A DNA stretch of 64,000 bases from Bacillus sp. V3B (GCF_024494465.1 NZ_JAETXM010000007.1:1-64000); one strand, 5' to 3'; shown: positions 26,097-34,232, counted from the first letter of the stretch. Notes: generated by a model not told the origin, from the letters alone. Numbers and translations are program-made.

Positions 26097-27290
26097 ATGA
26101 AACCAGTATATCTAGTTGAAACAGTTCGTACGGCTATAGGGAAAATGGGTGGAGAGCTAAAGGAGGTCCAACCTGATTTTCTTGTTGCTAAAGTGATTGA
26201 AGAAGTAGTTAGAAGAGCAAACATAGACAAAAATGCAGTAGATGAAGTCATTCTTGGACAGACAAAACAATCTTCAGATGCCCCAAATATTGCTCGGTCA
26301 GCTTTGCTTCGGGCAGGTCTTCCAGTTGATATTCCAGGGTATACGGTACAAAGACAATGCGGATCATCGCTTCAAGCCATTAATAATGGTGCCCAACAAA
26401 TCATGTGTGGGCTGGATGAGGTGATTGTTGCTGGTGGGGTTGAATCAATGAGTTTAGCGCCATTTTATATTCGTAATGCCCGTTATGGCGTAGGAACAGG
26501 GAATACCGTGTTAGTGGATTCTAATATAGAAAGCCAAGTGCGATCACAGCCGATTGAGGAGTATGGAAATCTGACGATGGGCTTGACGGCAGAAAACTTA
26601 GCTGAAAAATATGAGATTTCCCGAATAGAGCAGGATGAGTTTGCCCAAAGAAGTCAGGAACTTGCACATCAAGCCATCACTTCAGGCCGGTTTGAAAAAG
26701 AAATCCTTCCTTATGAAATTCGTGAGCGTAAGAGTGTGAAAACCTTTGCTGTTGATGAACATCCACGTCTATCAACCTTAGAAAAGCTAGGCAGTTTAAA
26801 AGCAGCTTTTAAAGAAAATGGAACAGTTACTGCTGGAAACAGCAGCGGACGTAATGATGGAGCATCGGCAGTGGTCCTGATGTCCGGGGAAGCAGTCGAA
26901 AAATATGGTGTAAAGCCAAAAGCGAGGATCGTTTCACAGGCTGTATCAGGTGTATCCCCTGAAATTATGGGAATCGGACCAGTTTCAGCAACCAAGCTTG
27001 CTTTAAAGAGAGCGGATTTAACCTTGGCGGATATTGGCTTAATTGAGCTGAATGAGGCTTTTGCTGCACAATCAATTGCAGTCATAAAAGAACTAAATCT
27101 AGATTTAGATAAAGTGAACGTCAACGGTGGTGCCATTGCCCTAGGTCATCCAATGGGGGCGACGGGATCGATCCTTACAACAAAACTACTTCATGAAATG
27201 GAACGAAGAAGCGTGAAATATGGATTAGTGACCTTGTGTATTGGCGGTGGACAAGGAATTACAACAATTTTTGAGAACTGTCAGATCTAG
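26097..27290 (+). CDS. Acetyl-CoA acyltransferase (thiolase)
   Basis: A 397-aa degradative thiolase. The nucleophilic Cys lies in QRQCGSSLQAINNG (about residue 87). Signature blocks are NEAFAAQS, NGGAIALGHPMGATGS with the catalytic His, and CIGGGQG with the second Cys. It cleaves 3-oxoacyl-CoA to acetyl-CoA, here probably 3-oxopimeloyl-CoA to glutaryl-CoA. AGGAGGAGC precedes ATG 26097. It is 16 bp before the hydroxyacyl-CoA dehydrogenase gene. Confidence 0.92.
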   Translation: MKPVYLVETVRTAIGKMGGELKEVQPDFLVAKVIEEVVRRANIDKNAVDEVILGQTKQSSDAPNIARSALLRAGLPVDIPGYTVQRQCGSSLQAINNGAQQIMCGLDEVIVAGGVESMSLAPFYIRNARYGVGTGNTVLVDSNIESQVRSQPIEEYGNLTMGLTAENLAEKYEISRIEQDEFAQRSQELAHQAITSGRFEKEILPYEIRERKSVKTFAVDEHPRLSTLEKLGSLKAAFKENGTVTAGNSSGRNDGASAVVLMSGEAVEKYGVKPKARIVSQAVSGVSPEIMGIGPVSATKLALKRADLTLADIGLIELNEAFAAQSIAVIKELNLDLDKVNVNGGAIALGHPMGATGSILTTKLLHEMERRSVKYGLVTLCIGGGQGITTIFENCQI

Positions 27291-27306
27291 AATAGGAGGA
27301 AAAGAA

Positions 27307-28158
27307 ATGGAAGTAAATAAGGTTGCAGTAATCGGTAGTGGAACAATGGGGCGCGGGATTGCCTATACGGCTGCTCTATCTGGATATGGAGTGATTCTTC
27401 AGGATATATCAGCAGAGGCACTTGAAAAAGCAAATGATTACAACGTGTCACTTGCAAATCAAAGCGTAGAAAAAGGGTATATCACTAGTGAACAACGAGA
27501 CTTTGTTCTACAAAATTTAACCTATACAACAGAGTTACAGGAAGCAGTGCAGAATGCTGATTTGGTCATTGAAGCCATCCTTGAACTTATGGATTTAAAG
27601 GTTGAAACCTTCCAAAAAATTGAGCAATACGCACCAGCACATACCATTTTGGCAACGAACACGTCAACAATGAGCCCAACGGAAATAGGGGCGGCCACGA
27701 CAAGACCGGAGAAATTTGTCGCCATGCACTTCTTTAACCCTGTTCACCGTATGAAGTTAATCGAGATTATCCGAGGAATGGATACTTCAGATGAGACGGT
27801 TGAAATCATCCGTCATGTATCTGAAAAAATGGGGAAAGAAACCGTTGAAGTCAACGAATTTCCAGGATTTGTCACAAGTCGTATGAATTGTTTGATCGGA
27901 AATGAAGCCATGAATATGCTGATGGAAGGGGTTGCATCAGCTGAACATATTGACAAGGCCATTAAGCTTGGCTTAAACCACCCGATGGGTCCGCTGGAAA
28001 TGGCCGATTTAGTTGGGTTGGACAGCCGTCTTCGCAACATGCAGTATCTGTACGAAAATCTTGGCGAGAAATATCGTCCATCTCCATTACTGGTAAAATA
28101 TGTGAAATCTAGACGCTTAGGCAGGAAGTCAGGGCAAGGTTTTTATAACTATAAATAA
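27307..28158 (+). CDS. 3-hydroxyacyl-CoA dehydrogenase
   Basis: Start ATG 27307 (MEVNKVAVIGSGTMGRG) after AGGAGGAAAAGAA gives 283 aa, normal for PaaH/Hbd-type enzymes. It has the NAD motif GSGTMGRG at the N-terminus, ILATNTSTMSPTEIGAATTR, the catalytic His-Glu pair in MHFFNPVHRMKLIEII, and the C-terminal dimer domain ending RRLGRKSGQGFYNYK. It oxidises (S)-3-hydroxyacyl-CoA between hydratase and thiolase in the beta-oxidation arm. Confidence 0.93.
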   Translation: MEVNKVAVIGSGTMGRGIAYTAALSGYGVILQDISAEALEKANDYNVSLANQSVEKGYITSEQRDFVLQNLTYTTELQEAVQNADLVIEAILELMDLKVETFQKIEQYAPAHTILATNTSTMSPTEIGAATTRPEKFVAMHFFNPVHRMKLIEIIRGMDTSDETVEIIRHVSEKMGKETVEVNEFPGFVTSRMNCLIGNEAMNMLMEGVASAEHIDKAIKLGLNHPMGPLEMADLVGLDSRLRNMQYLYENLGEKYRPSPLLVKYVKSRRLGRKSGQGFYNYK

Positions 28159-28203
28159 AAGTGAGAGTCACATAGAAATAAAAATGAAAGGAACGTGAAG
28201 CAA

Positions 28204-29352
28204 ATGGAACAAGTTATAACAAAGGATCTCCAACATTTAAAACAAGGAATTCGCGAGTTTATCGATCATGAAGTAGAACCACATGCCATGTTAATCGAGG
28301 AAACCAACGAAATTCCGCAAGATATAATGGGAAAATCAAAGGAAATGGGCTTATTTGCCCTTAGTATTCCAGAAGAATATGGCGGGTTAGGGATTGGAAT
28401 GGTCGGGAAATGTGCTGTCTTAGAAGAAGTCGGCAGAACCCACAATGGCTACACGACTGTCATTGGCGGCCATACCGGAATCGGCAGCGTCGGAATCGTG
28501 GAGATGGCGAATGAAGCGCAAAAGCAGAAATATCTACCGAAAATGGCGAGCGGGGAAAGCATTGGTGCCTTTGCTTTAACAGAGCCAAGTGCTGGCTCCC
28601 ATGCATATAACTTAAAAACAACAGCGGTAAAAAAAGGCGACCGTTACATCTTAAATGGATCGAAATGCTATATTACGAATGCCGGAATTGCTGATGTGTT
28701 TACAGTGATGGCGGTTACCGATCCGTTAAAAGGTCCTAAAGGGATTACTTCTTTTATTGTTGAAAAGAATTTCCCAGGCTTTAAGCTCGGCAATAAAGAG
28801 AAGAAAATGGGTCTCCATGGCTCACATACTTGGGAGATTTTCTTCGAGGATTGTGAAGTTCCAGTTGAGAACGTGTTAGGCGAAGAGGGGCAAGGTTATG
28901 TAAACGCTTTAAAGATTCTAGCAAACGGACGGGCGGCAATGGCTGCTAGAAACCTAGGTTCTGCAGATAAATTGCTAGAAATGTCACTCGATTATGCACA
29001 TATGCGGATTCAGTTTGGCAAACCGATATTTGAACAGCAAATCATTCAACACTACTTGGCTGAAATGGCAACAGAGGTGGAAGCGCTTCGTGCCTTTACT
29101 TATCATGTTGCTAATATGGTAGATCAAAATAAGAACGTGATTAAAGAAGCCGCCATGGTCAAATTGCTTGGCTCTGAAACCTATAACCATGTAGCGGATA
29201 GAGCAGTCCAAATTCATGGGGGAATAGGCTACATTTCGGAGTATCCAATTGAACGCTTTTACCGTGATGCTCGAATTACGAGAATTTACGAAGGAACCTC
29301 TGAAATTCAAAAGAATATTATCGCGGCCCAATTACATCGGAAATATCAATAA
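28204..29352 (+). CDS. Acyl-CoA dehydrogenase (copy 2 of the second pair)
   Basis: 382 aa, the same length as its partner at 16327 and nearly identical apart from the first 10 residues and scattered changes. ATG 28204 lies after AAAGGAACGTGAAGCAA. It has the canonical Glu base in IYEGTSEIQ (about residue 363). Downstream of thiolase and hydroxyacyl-CoA dehydrogenase in the P4 operon, it probably feeds pimeloyl-CoA or shorter acyl-CoA into beta-oxidation. Confidence 0.85.
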   Translation: MEQVITKDLQHLKQGIREFIDHEVEPHAMLIEETNEIPQDIMGKSKEMGLFALSIPEEYGGLGIGMVGKCAVLEEVGRTHNGYTTVIGGHTGIGSVGIVEMANEAQKQKYLPKMASGESIGAFALTEPSAGSHAYNLKTTAVKKGDRYILNGSKCYITNAGIADVFTVMAVTDPLKGPKGITSFIVEKNFPGFKLGNKEKKMGLHGSHTWEIFFEDCEVPVENVLGEEGQGYVNALKILANGRAAMAARNLGSADKLLEMSLDYAHMRIQFGKPIFEQQIIQHYLAEMATEVEALRAFTYHVANMVDQNKNVIKEAAMVKLLGSETYNHVADRAVQIHGGIGYISEYPIERFYRDARITRIYEGTSEIQKNIIAAQLHRKYQ

Positions 29353-29401
29353 GAAAGAGTTCATGATAAAACTACTAAACGAAAATAAGGGAGAGATTAT
29401 T

Positions 29402-30160
29402 TTGCGCCTTAAAGATAAAGTTGCCTTCATCACTGGTGCTGGAGGGCCGATGGGACAAGCAATCGCTTTACGTTTTGCTGAAGAGGGCGCCAAACTAGTC
29501 ATCACGGATATTTCTGAGAATAGGTTAAATCAAACGAGAGAAAAATTGCTCGATTTTATCGCTGCTGATCATATATTAGCCATAAGGGCAAGTGTACTAG
29601 TTTATGATGAAGTAAAAGTAGTGGTAGAGGAGGCAGCTAATACATTCTCGAAAATTGATATTCTCGTTAATGTTGTCGGGGGAATCCGTGATAGTAACAT
29701 GATTAAATCACTTTTTGAAATTGATGGGGAACGCTGGGATCAGACGATGGAACTCAATCTAAAGGGTACTTTTAATTGTACGAAATTAATTGCCCCAACG
29801 ATGATAGATCATGGTTATGGAAAAATCGTCAATATTTCTACGATTCATTTTGACGGGGAGAAAGGGTACGCCGATTATGGGGCTGCTAAGGCGGGAGTCG
29901 CTTCCTTTACGAGAACAGCTGCTAAGGAATTAAGTCCTGCTATTAATGTGAATTGTATTGCACCGGGGTTAATTCAAACCTCGATCTTAGACAGAATGGA
30001 CAGTGAAGCTCTTGAGGAATATCGTAAGAGTACTTTATTGGGAAGGTTAGGAAAACCCACTGATGTCGCCAATGCTGCACTATTTTTAGCCAGTGATGAA
30101 GCGGCTTATATTACTGGGCATATCATACCTGTTTCTGGTGGAATATGGCCCCATCTATAA
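29402..30160 (+). CDS. SDR-family oxidoreductase
   Basis: The chosen start is TTG 29402 (MRLKDKVAFITGAGGPMGQA), 6 bp after AAGGGAGAG; ATG 29363 is an alternative. The 252-aa product has the SDR coenzyme motif TGAGGPMG and a full active site S146/Y159/K163 (NISTIHF, YGAAKAGVASF). The NNAG block is the variant NVVGG. Its substrate is unknown; an alcohol or hydroxyacyl-CoA in the same pathway is likely. It is followed 20 bp later by lhgO. Confidence 0.82.
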   Translation: MRLKDKVAFITGAGGPMGQAIALRFAEEGAKLVITDISENRLNQTREKLLDFIAADHILAIRASVLVYDEVKVVVEEAANTFSKIDILVNVVGGIRDSNMIKSLFEIDGERWDQTMELNLKGTFNCTKLIAPTMIDHGYGKIVNISTIHFDGEKGYADYGAAKAGVASFTRTAAKELSPAINVNCIAPGLIQTSILDRMDSEALEEYRKSTLLGRLGKPTDVANAALFLASDEAAYITGHIIPVSGGIWPHL

Positions 30161-30180
30161 TGGAAAAGGAGGGGTAGCCA

Positions 30181-31401
30181 ATGTTTGATTTTGCAATCAT
30201 TGGAGGCGGGATTGTAGGGCTTTCAACAGGCATGGCTATTTATAAACGGTTCCCAAATGCAAAGGTTGTTGTCATTGAAAAGGAGTCGGCTGTTGCTCAA
30301 CATCAAACCGGTCATAATAGTGGGGTCATTCATTCAGGCATCTATTATAAACCAGGGAGTTTTAAGGCACGCTTTGCTAAACAAGGAAGCCAATCGATGA
30401 GAGAATTTTGCCAAACCTACGGAATACAACACGATATTTGCGGAAAAGTCATTGTGGCAACAAAAAAAGAAGAAATCCCTCTTCTTGAAAATTTATACAA
30501 AAGAGGATTAGATAACGGTTTAAATATTCATCGAATTGGAGTAGATGAATTAAAGGAAATTGAACCACATGTAAATGGTCTTGGTGCGATTCGTGTTCCA
30601 ATGGCAGGCATCGTGAATTACCGTCAAGTTAGTGAGAAATTTGCTGAGATTATTAAGAAACACGATGGCGTCATTCTTTTAAACACAAAAGTAGAGAAAA
30701 TTCATGAAGAAGCAGACGAAGTTACGATTGAAACGAACCGTGGTACGGTAAAAGCGAGTATGATCATCAACTGTGCTGGATTACATAGCGACCGTATGGC
30801 AGCTACAGCAGGGTATAAAACAGATATGAAAATTTTACCATTCCGTGGTGAGTATTTTAAATTAAAGCCAGAAAAAAGATACCTTGTTAAACATTTGATC
30901 TATCCTGTACCCAATCCTAAATTTCCGTTCTTAGGAGTTCATTTTACCCGAATGGTCGGTGGTGAAGTAGATGCAGGTCCAAATGCTGTACTAAGTTTTA
31001 AACGAGAGGGTTATAAAAAGACAGATATTAATGTGAAAGATTTAATGGAATCGTTAAGCTATCCTGGACTATGGAAAATGGCTGGTAAATTTGCGAAGGA
31101 AGGCTTGAATGAATATGTTCGTTCATTTAGCAAAAAGCAGTTTACAAAAAGTCTTCAAGAATTAATTCCTGAAATTCAGGAGGATGATTTAATCCCAGCG
31201 CCTGCAGGTGTTCGTGCACAAGCCTTGAAGTATGATGGGAATATGGTGGATGATTTCCATATTATTATGGGGAAACGCTCCATCCATGTTTGCAATGCGC
31301 CGTCACCAGCGGCAACAGCGTCTATTGAAATTGGGGAAGAAGTGGTAAGACGTATTCCTGTTCAGGAGAATTTAATGAATAGAATCACCACAATCGTTTA
31401 A
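30181..31401 (+). CDS. lhgO: L-2-hydroxyglutarate oxidase
   Basis: A 406-aa FAD enzyme of the LhgO/DAO family. It has the dinucleotide motif IIGGGIVGLSTG at the N-terminus, QTGHNSGVIHSGIYYKPGS typical of LhgO, and the FAD-binding C-terminal PSPAATASIEIGEEV. LhgO oxidises L-2-hydroxyglutarate to 2-oxoglutarate and donates electrons to the membrane quinone pool. GlaH, which makes L-2-hydroxyglutarate, is encoded two genes downstream. GGAGGGG precedes the ATG. Confidence 0.9.
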   Translation: MFDFAIIGGGIVGLSTGMAIYKRFPNAKVVVIEKESAVAQHQTGHNSGVIHSGIYYKPGSFKARFAKQGSQSMREFCQTYGIQHDICGKVIVATKKEEIPLLENLYKRGLDNGLNIHRIGVDELKEIEPHVNGLGAIRVPMAGIVNYRQVSEKFAEIIKKHDGVILLNTKVEKIHEEADEVTIETNRGTVKASMIINCAGLHSDRMAATAGYKTDMKILPFRGEYFKLKPEKRYLVKHLIYPVPNPKFPFLGVHFTRMVGGEVDAGPNAVLSFKREGYKKTDINVKDLMESLSYPGLWKMAGKFAKEGLNEYVRSFSKKQFTKSLQELIPEIQEDDLIPAPAGVRAQALKYDGNMVDDFHIIMGKRSIHVCNAPSPAATASIEIGEEVVRRIPVQENLMNRITTIV

Positions 31402-31428
31402 ATTATTTTTGGAAAGGGGTAGGTTCAA

Positions 31429-31773
31429 ATGTTTAATGAAAAAACAATGTTTATTGCCGGACACGCACGTCTACCCCAAGGAATGGCGGCTACCAGTGTA
31501 TTTGGAACGTTGACGATTACCGCAGAAATCGATAGAAAATATGGGGTCATCCTCGAGGCATCTTGTACATTGGCTACCGAACATGGACGTCAATTTATTG
31601 GACAACTATTGAAGGGATTAAGTATCGATGATGGAGTGGATGAAGCAATCGCTGCAATCCAAATGTATTATCATGGAAAAGGAACGAATGCATTGGTAGC
31701 GGCATTAAAGGATCTTGCTCTCCATTATCAGCAAATAAAATCCAGTGAAAGTAAGCAACAAATTCAATCATAG
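31429..31773 (+). CDS. DUF3870-type small protein
   Basis: A 114-aa soluble protein: MFIAGHARLPQGMAATSVFG, then TLTITAEIDRKYGVILEASC and a helical C-terminus. The opening matches the DUF3870 family as I remember it, which occurs in Bacillales and clostridia beside amino-acid or CoA metabolism. No enzymatic motif is evident. It lies 27 bp after lhgO in the P4 operon and before the separately promoted glaH. A role as accessory or sensor protein is possible but unsupported. Confidence 0.7.
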   Translation: MFNEKTMFIAGHARLPQGMAATSVFGTLTITAEIDRKYGVILEASCTLATEHGRQFIGQLLKGLSIDDGVDEAIAAIQMYYHGKGTNALVAALKDLALHYQQIKSSESKQQIQS

Positions 31774-31814
31774 TTAAATACTTTTTTAAAAAATATTAGA
31801 ATATTAAAAATAAT

Positions 31815-31843
31815 TTGACAATATAATGCGTGCATGTTATATT
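31815..31843 (+). promoter_or_regulatory. Sigma-A promoter for glaH
   Basis: TTGACA (31815-31820), a 17-bp spacer, then TATATT (31838-31843). It is the best vegetative promoter in the window. It would start a leader of about 255 nt ahead of glaH. Confidence 0.8.
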
Positions 31844-31849
31844 AGGAAT

Positions 31850-32090
31850 AACTACTACTATTTATAATATGTTCACCTTTTGAAAAATACCTTTTCAAAA
31901 TCGTAAACAGTTATGAATATGAGGAACGGGAAAGTAAAATAACAGAAGACTGTAATATTCACTGTGACTCTATTTCCATAGAGCGGGAAAGTGAATATAA
32001 GCCAGTTGTATAAAGTAGATTCCTAATGATTAGGTATCCTTTTACAACTGGCTTTTTACTTTCCTGTTTACAAAATTACCTTTTACTAAA
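31850..32090 (+). promoter_or_regulatory. Structured 5' leader of glaH, candidate attenuator or riboswitch
   Basis: The leader holds several hairpins: TTTTGAAAA/TTTTCAAAA (31878-31900), AATATTCACT/AGTGAATAT with an inner CTCTAT/ATAGAG (31954-31998), and the terminator at 31999-32057. In addition GGAAAGTAAAA (31929-31939) is exactly complementary to TTTTACTTTCC (32054-32064), a closing helix that would consume the terminator U-tract. I recognise no known riboswitch class. Confidence 0.55.
31999..32057 (+). terminator. Terminator inside the glaH leader
   Basis: AAGCCAGTTGTA pairs with TACAACTGGCTT, followed by TTT. The loop carries a second small hairpin CCTAA-TGA-TTAGG. It lies upstream of the glaH start, downstream of the sigma-A promoter, so it can act as an attenuator. 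It also ends transcription from the P4 operon. Confidence 0.78.
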
Positions 32091-32106
32091 ACAGGAGGAA
32101 TGAAGC

Positions 32107-33045
32107 ATGAGTATTGCAGAAAAGAAGAAAGCAAAATTCGAAAAGGAAACACCGCACTATCAAGTATGTGTTCATCCACAAACAAATCGTTTATACCACA
32201 TTCAATTGTCAAAAGAAAGTATTGAAAAATTCCTTGATGCAGTAAGTCAGGAGAATTTTTCCGTTCAACAATTGGAATATACACCGTATGCACGCCATCT
32301 TAGTGCCTCTTATTTATTAGATCAAGTCGGGGAAGAGTTTGGAGAGCTACTTCGCAGTATTCTTCATGATAGAGAATCGGGAGGCTTTACTCTAGGCTTA
32401 CAGGGAGTGACGGAGAATACCGATGAATATGTGATTTTCTCAACAGCGATTTCTCATTTGATTGGTACCCCGAACTTTGATATGATGTCTGGAAATTATT
32501 ATGCACGATTCAGTGTGAAAGATACAGACAATAGCGATTCTTATTTACGTCAGGCCTATCGTTTATTTACGCTCCATACGGATGGAACGTTTGTGGATGA
32601 GCCTACTGACTGGCTGTTAATGATGAAAATGGTTGAACAAAATGCTCGCGGCGGAGAATCAAGACTATTGCACCTTGATGATTGGAAAGAACTTGATAAA
32701 TATACCAATCACCCATTAGCAAATCATAAATTCACTTATAAAGCACCAAGCAGTAAAAATGTAGGCCAAGAGATTGAACGGTTGACATTCTTTAATTATA
32801 ATAACAAGCTGGGCATGTGTTTTATCGATCAATTTGTATATCCTGAAACCATTAATCAAGCAAAATATTTACATGATCTCTCCAACTCTATGGAAAATGA
32901 TGAAAGTGTAATAGAATTGGAGCTTCCCGTAGGAGATCTTGTTGTTATTAATAATATTTTTTGGCTACACGGACGTGCTGCCTTTGAAAAGGATCCAAAC
33001 TTAAATCGCGAATTGCTACGCCAACGTGGGCGATTTAATTCATAA
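32107..33045 (+). CDS. glaH: Glutarate 2-hydroxylase (CsiD family)
   Basis: A 312-aa Fe(II)/2-oxoglutarate oxygenase of the CsiD/GlaH type. Metal ligands are H157-T-D159 in LFTLHTDGTFVDEPTDW and a distal His about 288 in NNIFWLHGRAAFEKDP, with Arg residues in RELLRQRGRF for 2-oxoglutarate. GlaH converts glutarate plus 2-oxoglutarate and O2 to L-2-hydroxyglutarate, succinate and CO2. LhgO in the upstream operon completes the route. ACAGGAGGAATGAAGC precedes the ATG. Its own sigma-A promoter and leader suggest separate control. Confidence 0.9.
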   Translation: MSIAEKKKAKFEKETPHYQVCVHPQTNRLYHIQLSKESIEKFLDAVSQENFSVQQLEYTPYARHLSASYLLDQVGEEFGELLRSILHDRESGGFTLGLQGVTENTDEYVIFSTAISHLIGTPNFDMMSGNYYARFSVKDTDNSDSYLRQAYRLFTLHTDGTFVDEPTDWLLMMKMVEQNARGGESRLLHLDDWKELDKYTNHPLANHKFTYKAPSSKNVGQEIERLTFFNYNNKLGMCFIDQFVYPETINQAKYLHDLSNSMENDESVIELELPVGDLVVINNIFWLHGRAAFEKDPNLNRELLRQRGRFNS

Positions 33046-33046
33046 A

Positions 33047-33105
33047 TTAAAAAGATAAGTTCATTTTCCTGACTTCGGTATGGAAAATGAACTTATCTTT
33101 TTTAA
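33047..33105 (+). terminator. Terminator of glaH
   Basis: A near-perfect stem of about 22 bp (AAAGATAAGTTCATTTTCC and complement) around a 12-base loop, ending TTTTTTAA, directly after the glaH stop codon. Confidence 0.9.
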
Positions 33106-33136
33106 TTGTCAAAATTCTGTACTCTAAAAGCCATGT

Positions 33137-33212
33137 GTTTTTTTTAAAAGGTCATTTATCGAGCGAGCTCGATAAAAATCCGGGCGCAAATTCGGCGAGG
33201 CGAATTTGATAA
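33137..33212 (+). repeat. Structured interspersed repeat, partial copy C
   Basis: Only the 3' half is present: AAGGTCATTTATCGAGCGAG, then GCTCGATAAAAATCCGGGCG and a terminal hairpin AAATTCG/CGAATTT. It is very close to copy B over the shared part. It sits just upstream of UAS5. Confidence 0.6.
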
Positions 33213-33264
33213 AGATTATTTCGGTATAGACACTCCTTGCGATTTGTTCATTTTGCAATCATGC

Positions 33265-33297
33265 TTCACAATTTTGCGAGTATTATCATCTTTGCGA
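33265..33297 (+). promoter_or_regulatory. Enhancer (UAS5), displaced from its promoter
   Basis: TTCACAATTTTGCGA, then ATTATC and TTTGCGA, matching the other four enhancers. It ends 209 bp before the -24 element of P5 instead of 41-42 bp, because about 168 bp lies between. Confidence 0.75.
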
Positions 33298-33317
33298 ATC
33301 CATATCGTGAAGAAATG

Positions 33318-33487
33318 GCGTTTTATCCCGTCTTAACGGGCAGTAAGACACCGATGTCAAGATTCTGAGAATATAAAGAAAGAAGATAGATGGGGGGCAA
33401 CTGCCCGTAAAGACCCTCGAAATAAGGAATCACAGACTAAGAAAAGAAAGCGACGTCCTGTCACGCTAAGGCTGATTGAAGTTTCAC
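33318..33487 (+). repeat. Inserted structured element between UAS5 and P5
   Basis: About 168 bp of extra sequence compared with the four other enhancer-promoter pairs. GTCTTAACGGGCAGT (33330-33344) pairs with ACTGCCCGTAAAGAC (33400-33414) with one mismatch. Its style (CCCGT...ACGGGCAGTAAGAC) is like short interspersed elements I recall from Bacillus genomes. No reading frame is present. Exact ends are estimated from the spacing difference. Confidence 0.5.
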
Positions 33488-33505
33488 TTTATAAAAAATA
33501 CAAAG

Positions 33506-33522
33506 TTGGTACGGAAATTGCA
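33506..33522 (+). promoter_or_regulatory. Sigma-54 promoter P5
   Basis: TTGGTACGGAAATTGCA keeps GG at -24 and GC at -12 with correct spacing. It is slightly further from consensus than P2-P4. It lies upstream of the thioesterase gene. Confidence 0.75.
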
Positions 33523-33646
33523 TGTTAAATAAGTAAATAAAGATAGACTAAGGGAGAAAAGGTAGGAGTCTAAAGGAATAGAAAACTAGAATGGCATATG
33601 AGCAAAACAATTAGATTCCAAGTTTTAAGGATGAGGAGTGGGTGAC

Positions 33647-34168
33647 ATGAATGCAAAGTATTGTAGAGAATCAAGAGTGGTCCGAACAAATCGTGTATTT
33701 CAAAGTGATGTAAATAGTCATAATACATTATTTGGTGGGAGATTAATGAGTGATATTGATCAAGTTGCTTCTATTTCAGCGTTACGACATTGCCGCACAA
33801 ATTGTGTAACTGCCTCAACTGATTCGGTTGACTTTTTATTTCCGATTCAAACTACAGATGCAGTCTGTTATGAATCGTATGTAACTTGGGCGGGTTCATC
33901 ATCGATAGAAATATTTGTAAAGGTTATTGCTGAAAATTTAAAAAGTGGTGAGCGTAAAATAGCAGCGACGGCGTTTTTAACCTTTGTCGGAGTAGATGAA
34001 AATAAACGTCCAGCAAGGGTTCCTGAGGTCATACCTGAAACAGAAGAAGAAAGAACGTTAAATGAAACGGCACCAGATCGAGCTAGAATTCGAAAAGAAA
34101 AGAAAGAAAAAAGCAAAGCATGGTCCAAGTTTTATACTACAGCTATTCCTGGGATTGATTCTGTATAG
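33647..34168 (+). CDS. Acyl-CoA thioesterase (hot-dog fold)
   Basis: Start ATG 33647 (MNAKYCRESRVVRTNRVF), 8 bp after GAGGAG; GTG 33638 is less likely. The 173-aa product is of the BFIT/YkhA thioesterase type: SDVNSHNTLFGGRLMSDIDQ contains the conserved N-x-x-G-x-x-F-G-G-x-x-M segment, and SVDFLFPIQTTDAV and GERKIAATAFLTFVGVD complete the hot-dog. In this regulon it could release free glutarate from glutaryl-CoA for GlaH, or relieve CoA trapping. The substrate is inferred. Confidence 0.85.
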   Translation: MNAKYCRESRVVRTNRVFQSDVNSHNTLFGGRLMSDIDQVASISALRHCRTNCVTASTDSVDFLFPIQTTDAVCYESYVTWAGSSSIEIFVKVIAENLKSGERKIAATAFLTFVGVDENKRPARVPEVIPETEEERTLNETAPDRARIRKEKKEKSKAWSKFYTTAIPGIDSV

Positions 34169-34232
34169 AGTTAATGTTTTAGAAATATATAGGCTGGCTA
34201 GATGATCATTTAAAATAAAAGATAAAAATAAT

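Noticed and set aside
27241-27306. Longer N-terminus for the 3-hydroxyacyl-CoA dehydrogenase
   Set aside because: It overlaps the thiolase end; ATG 27307 has AGGAGG and gives the family's normal start.
31850-32106. T-box or known riboswitch in the glaH leader
   Set aside because: No T-box TGGNACCGCG-type element or recognised aptamer core is present.
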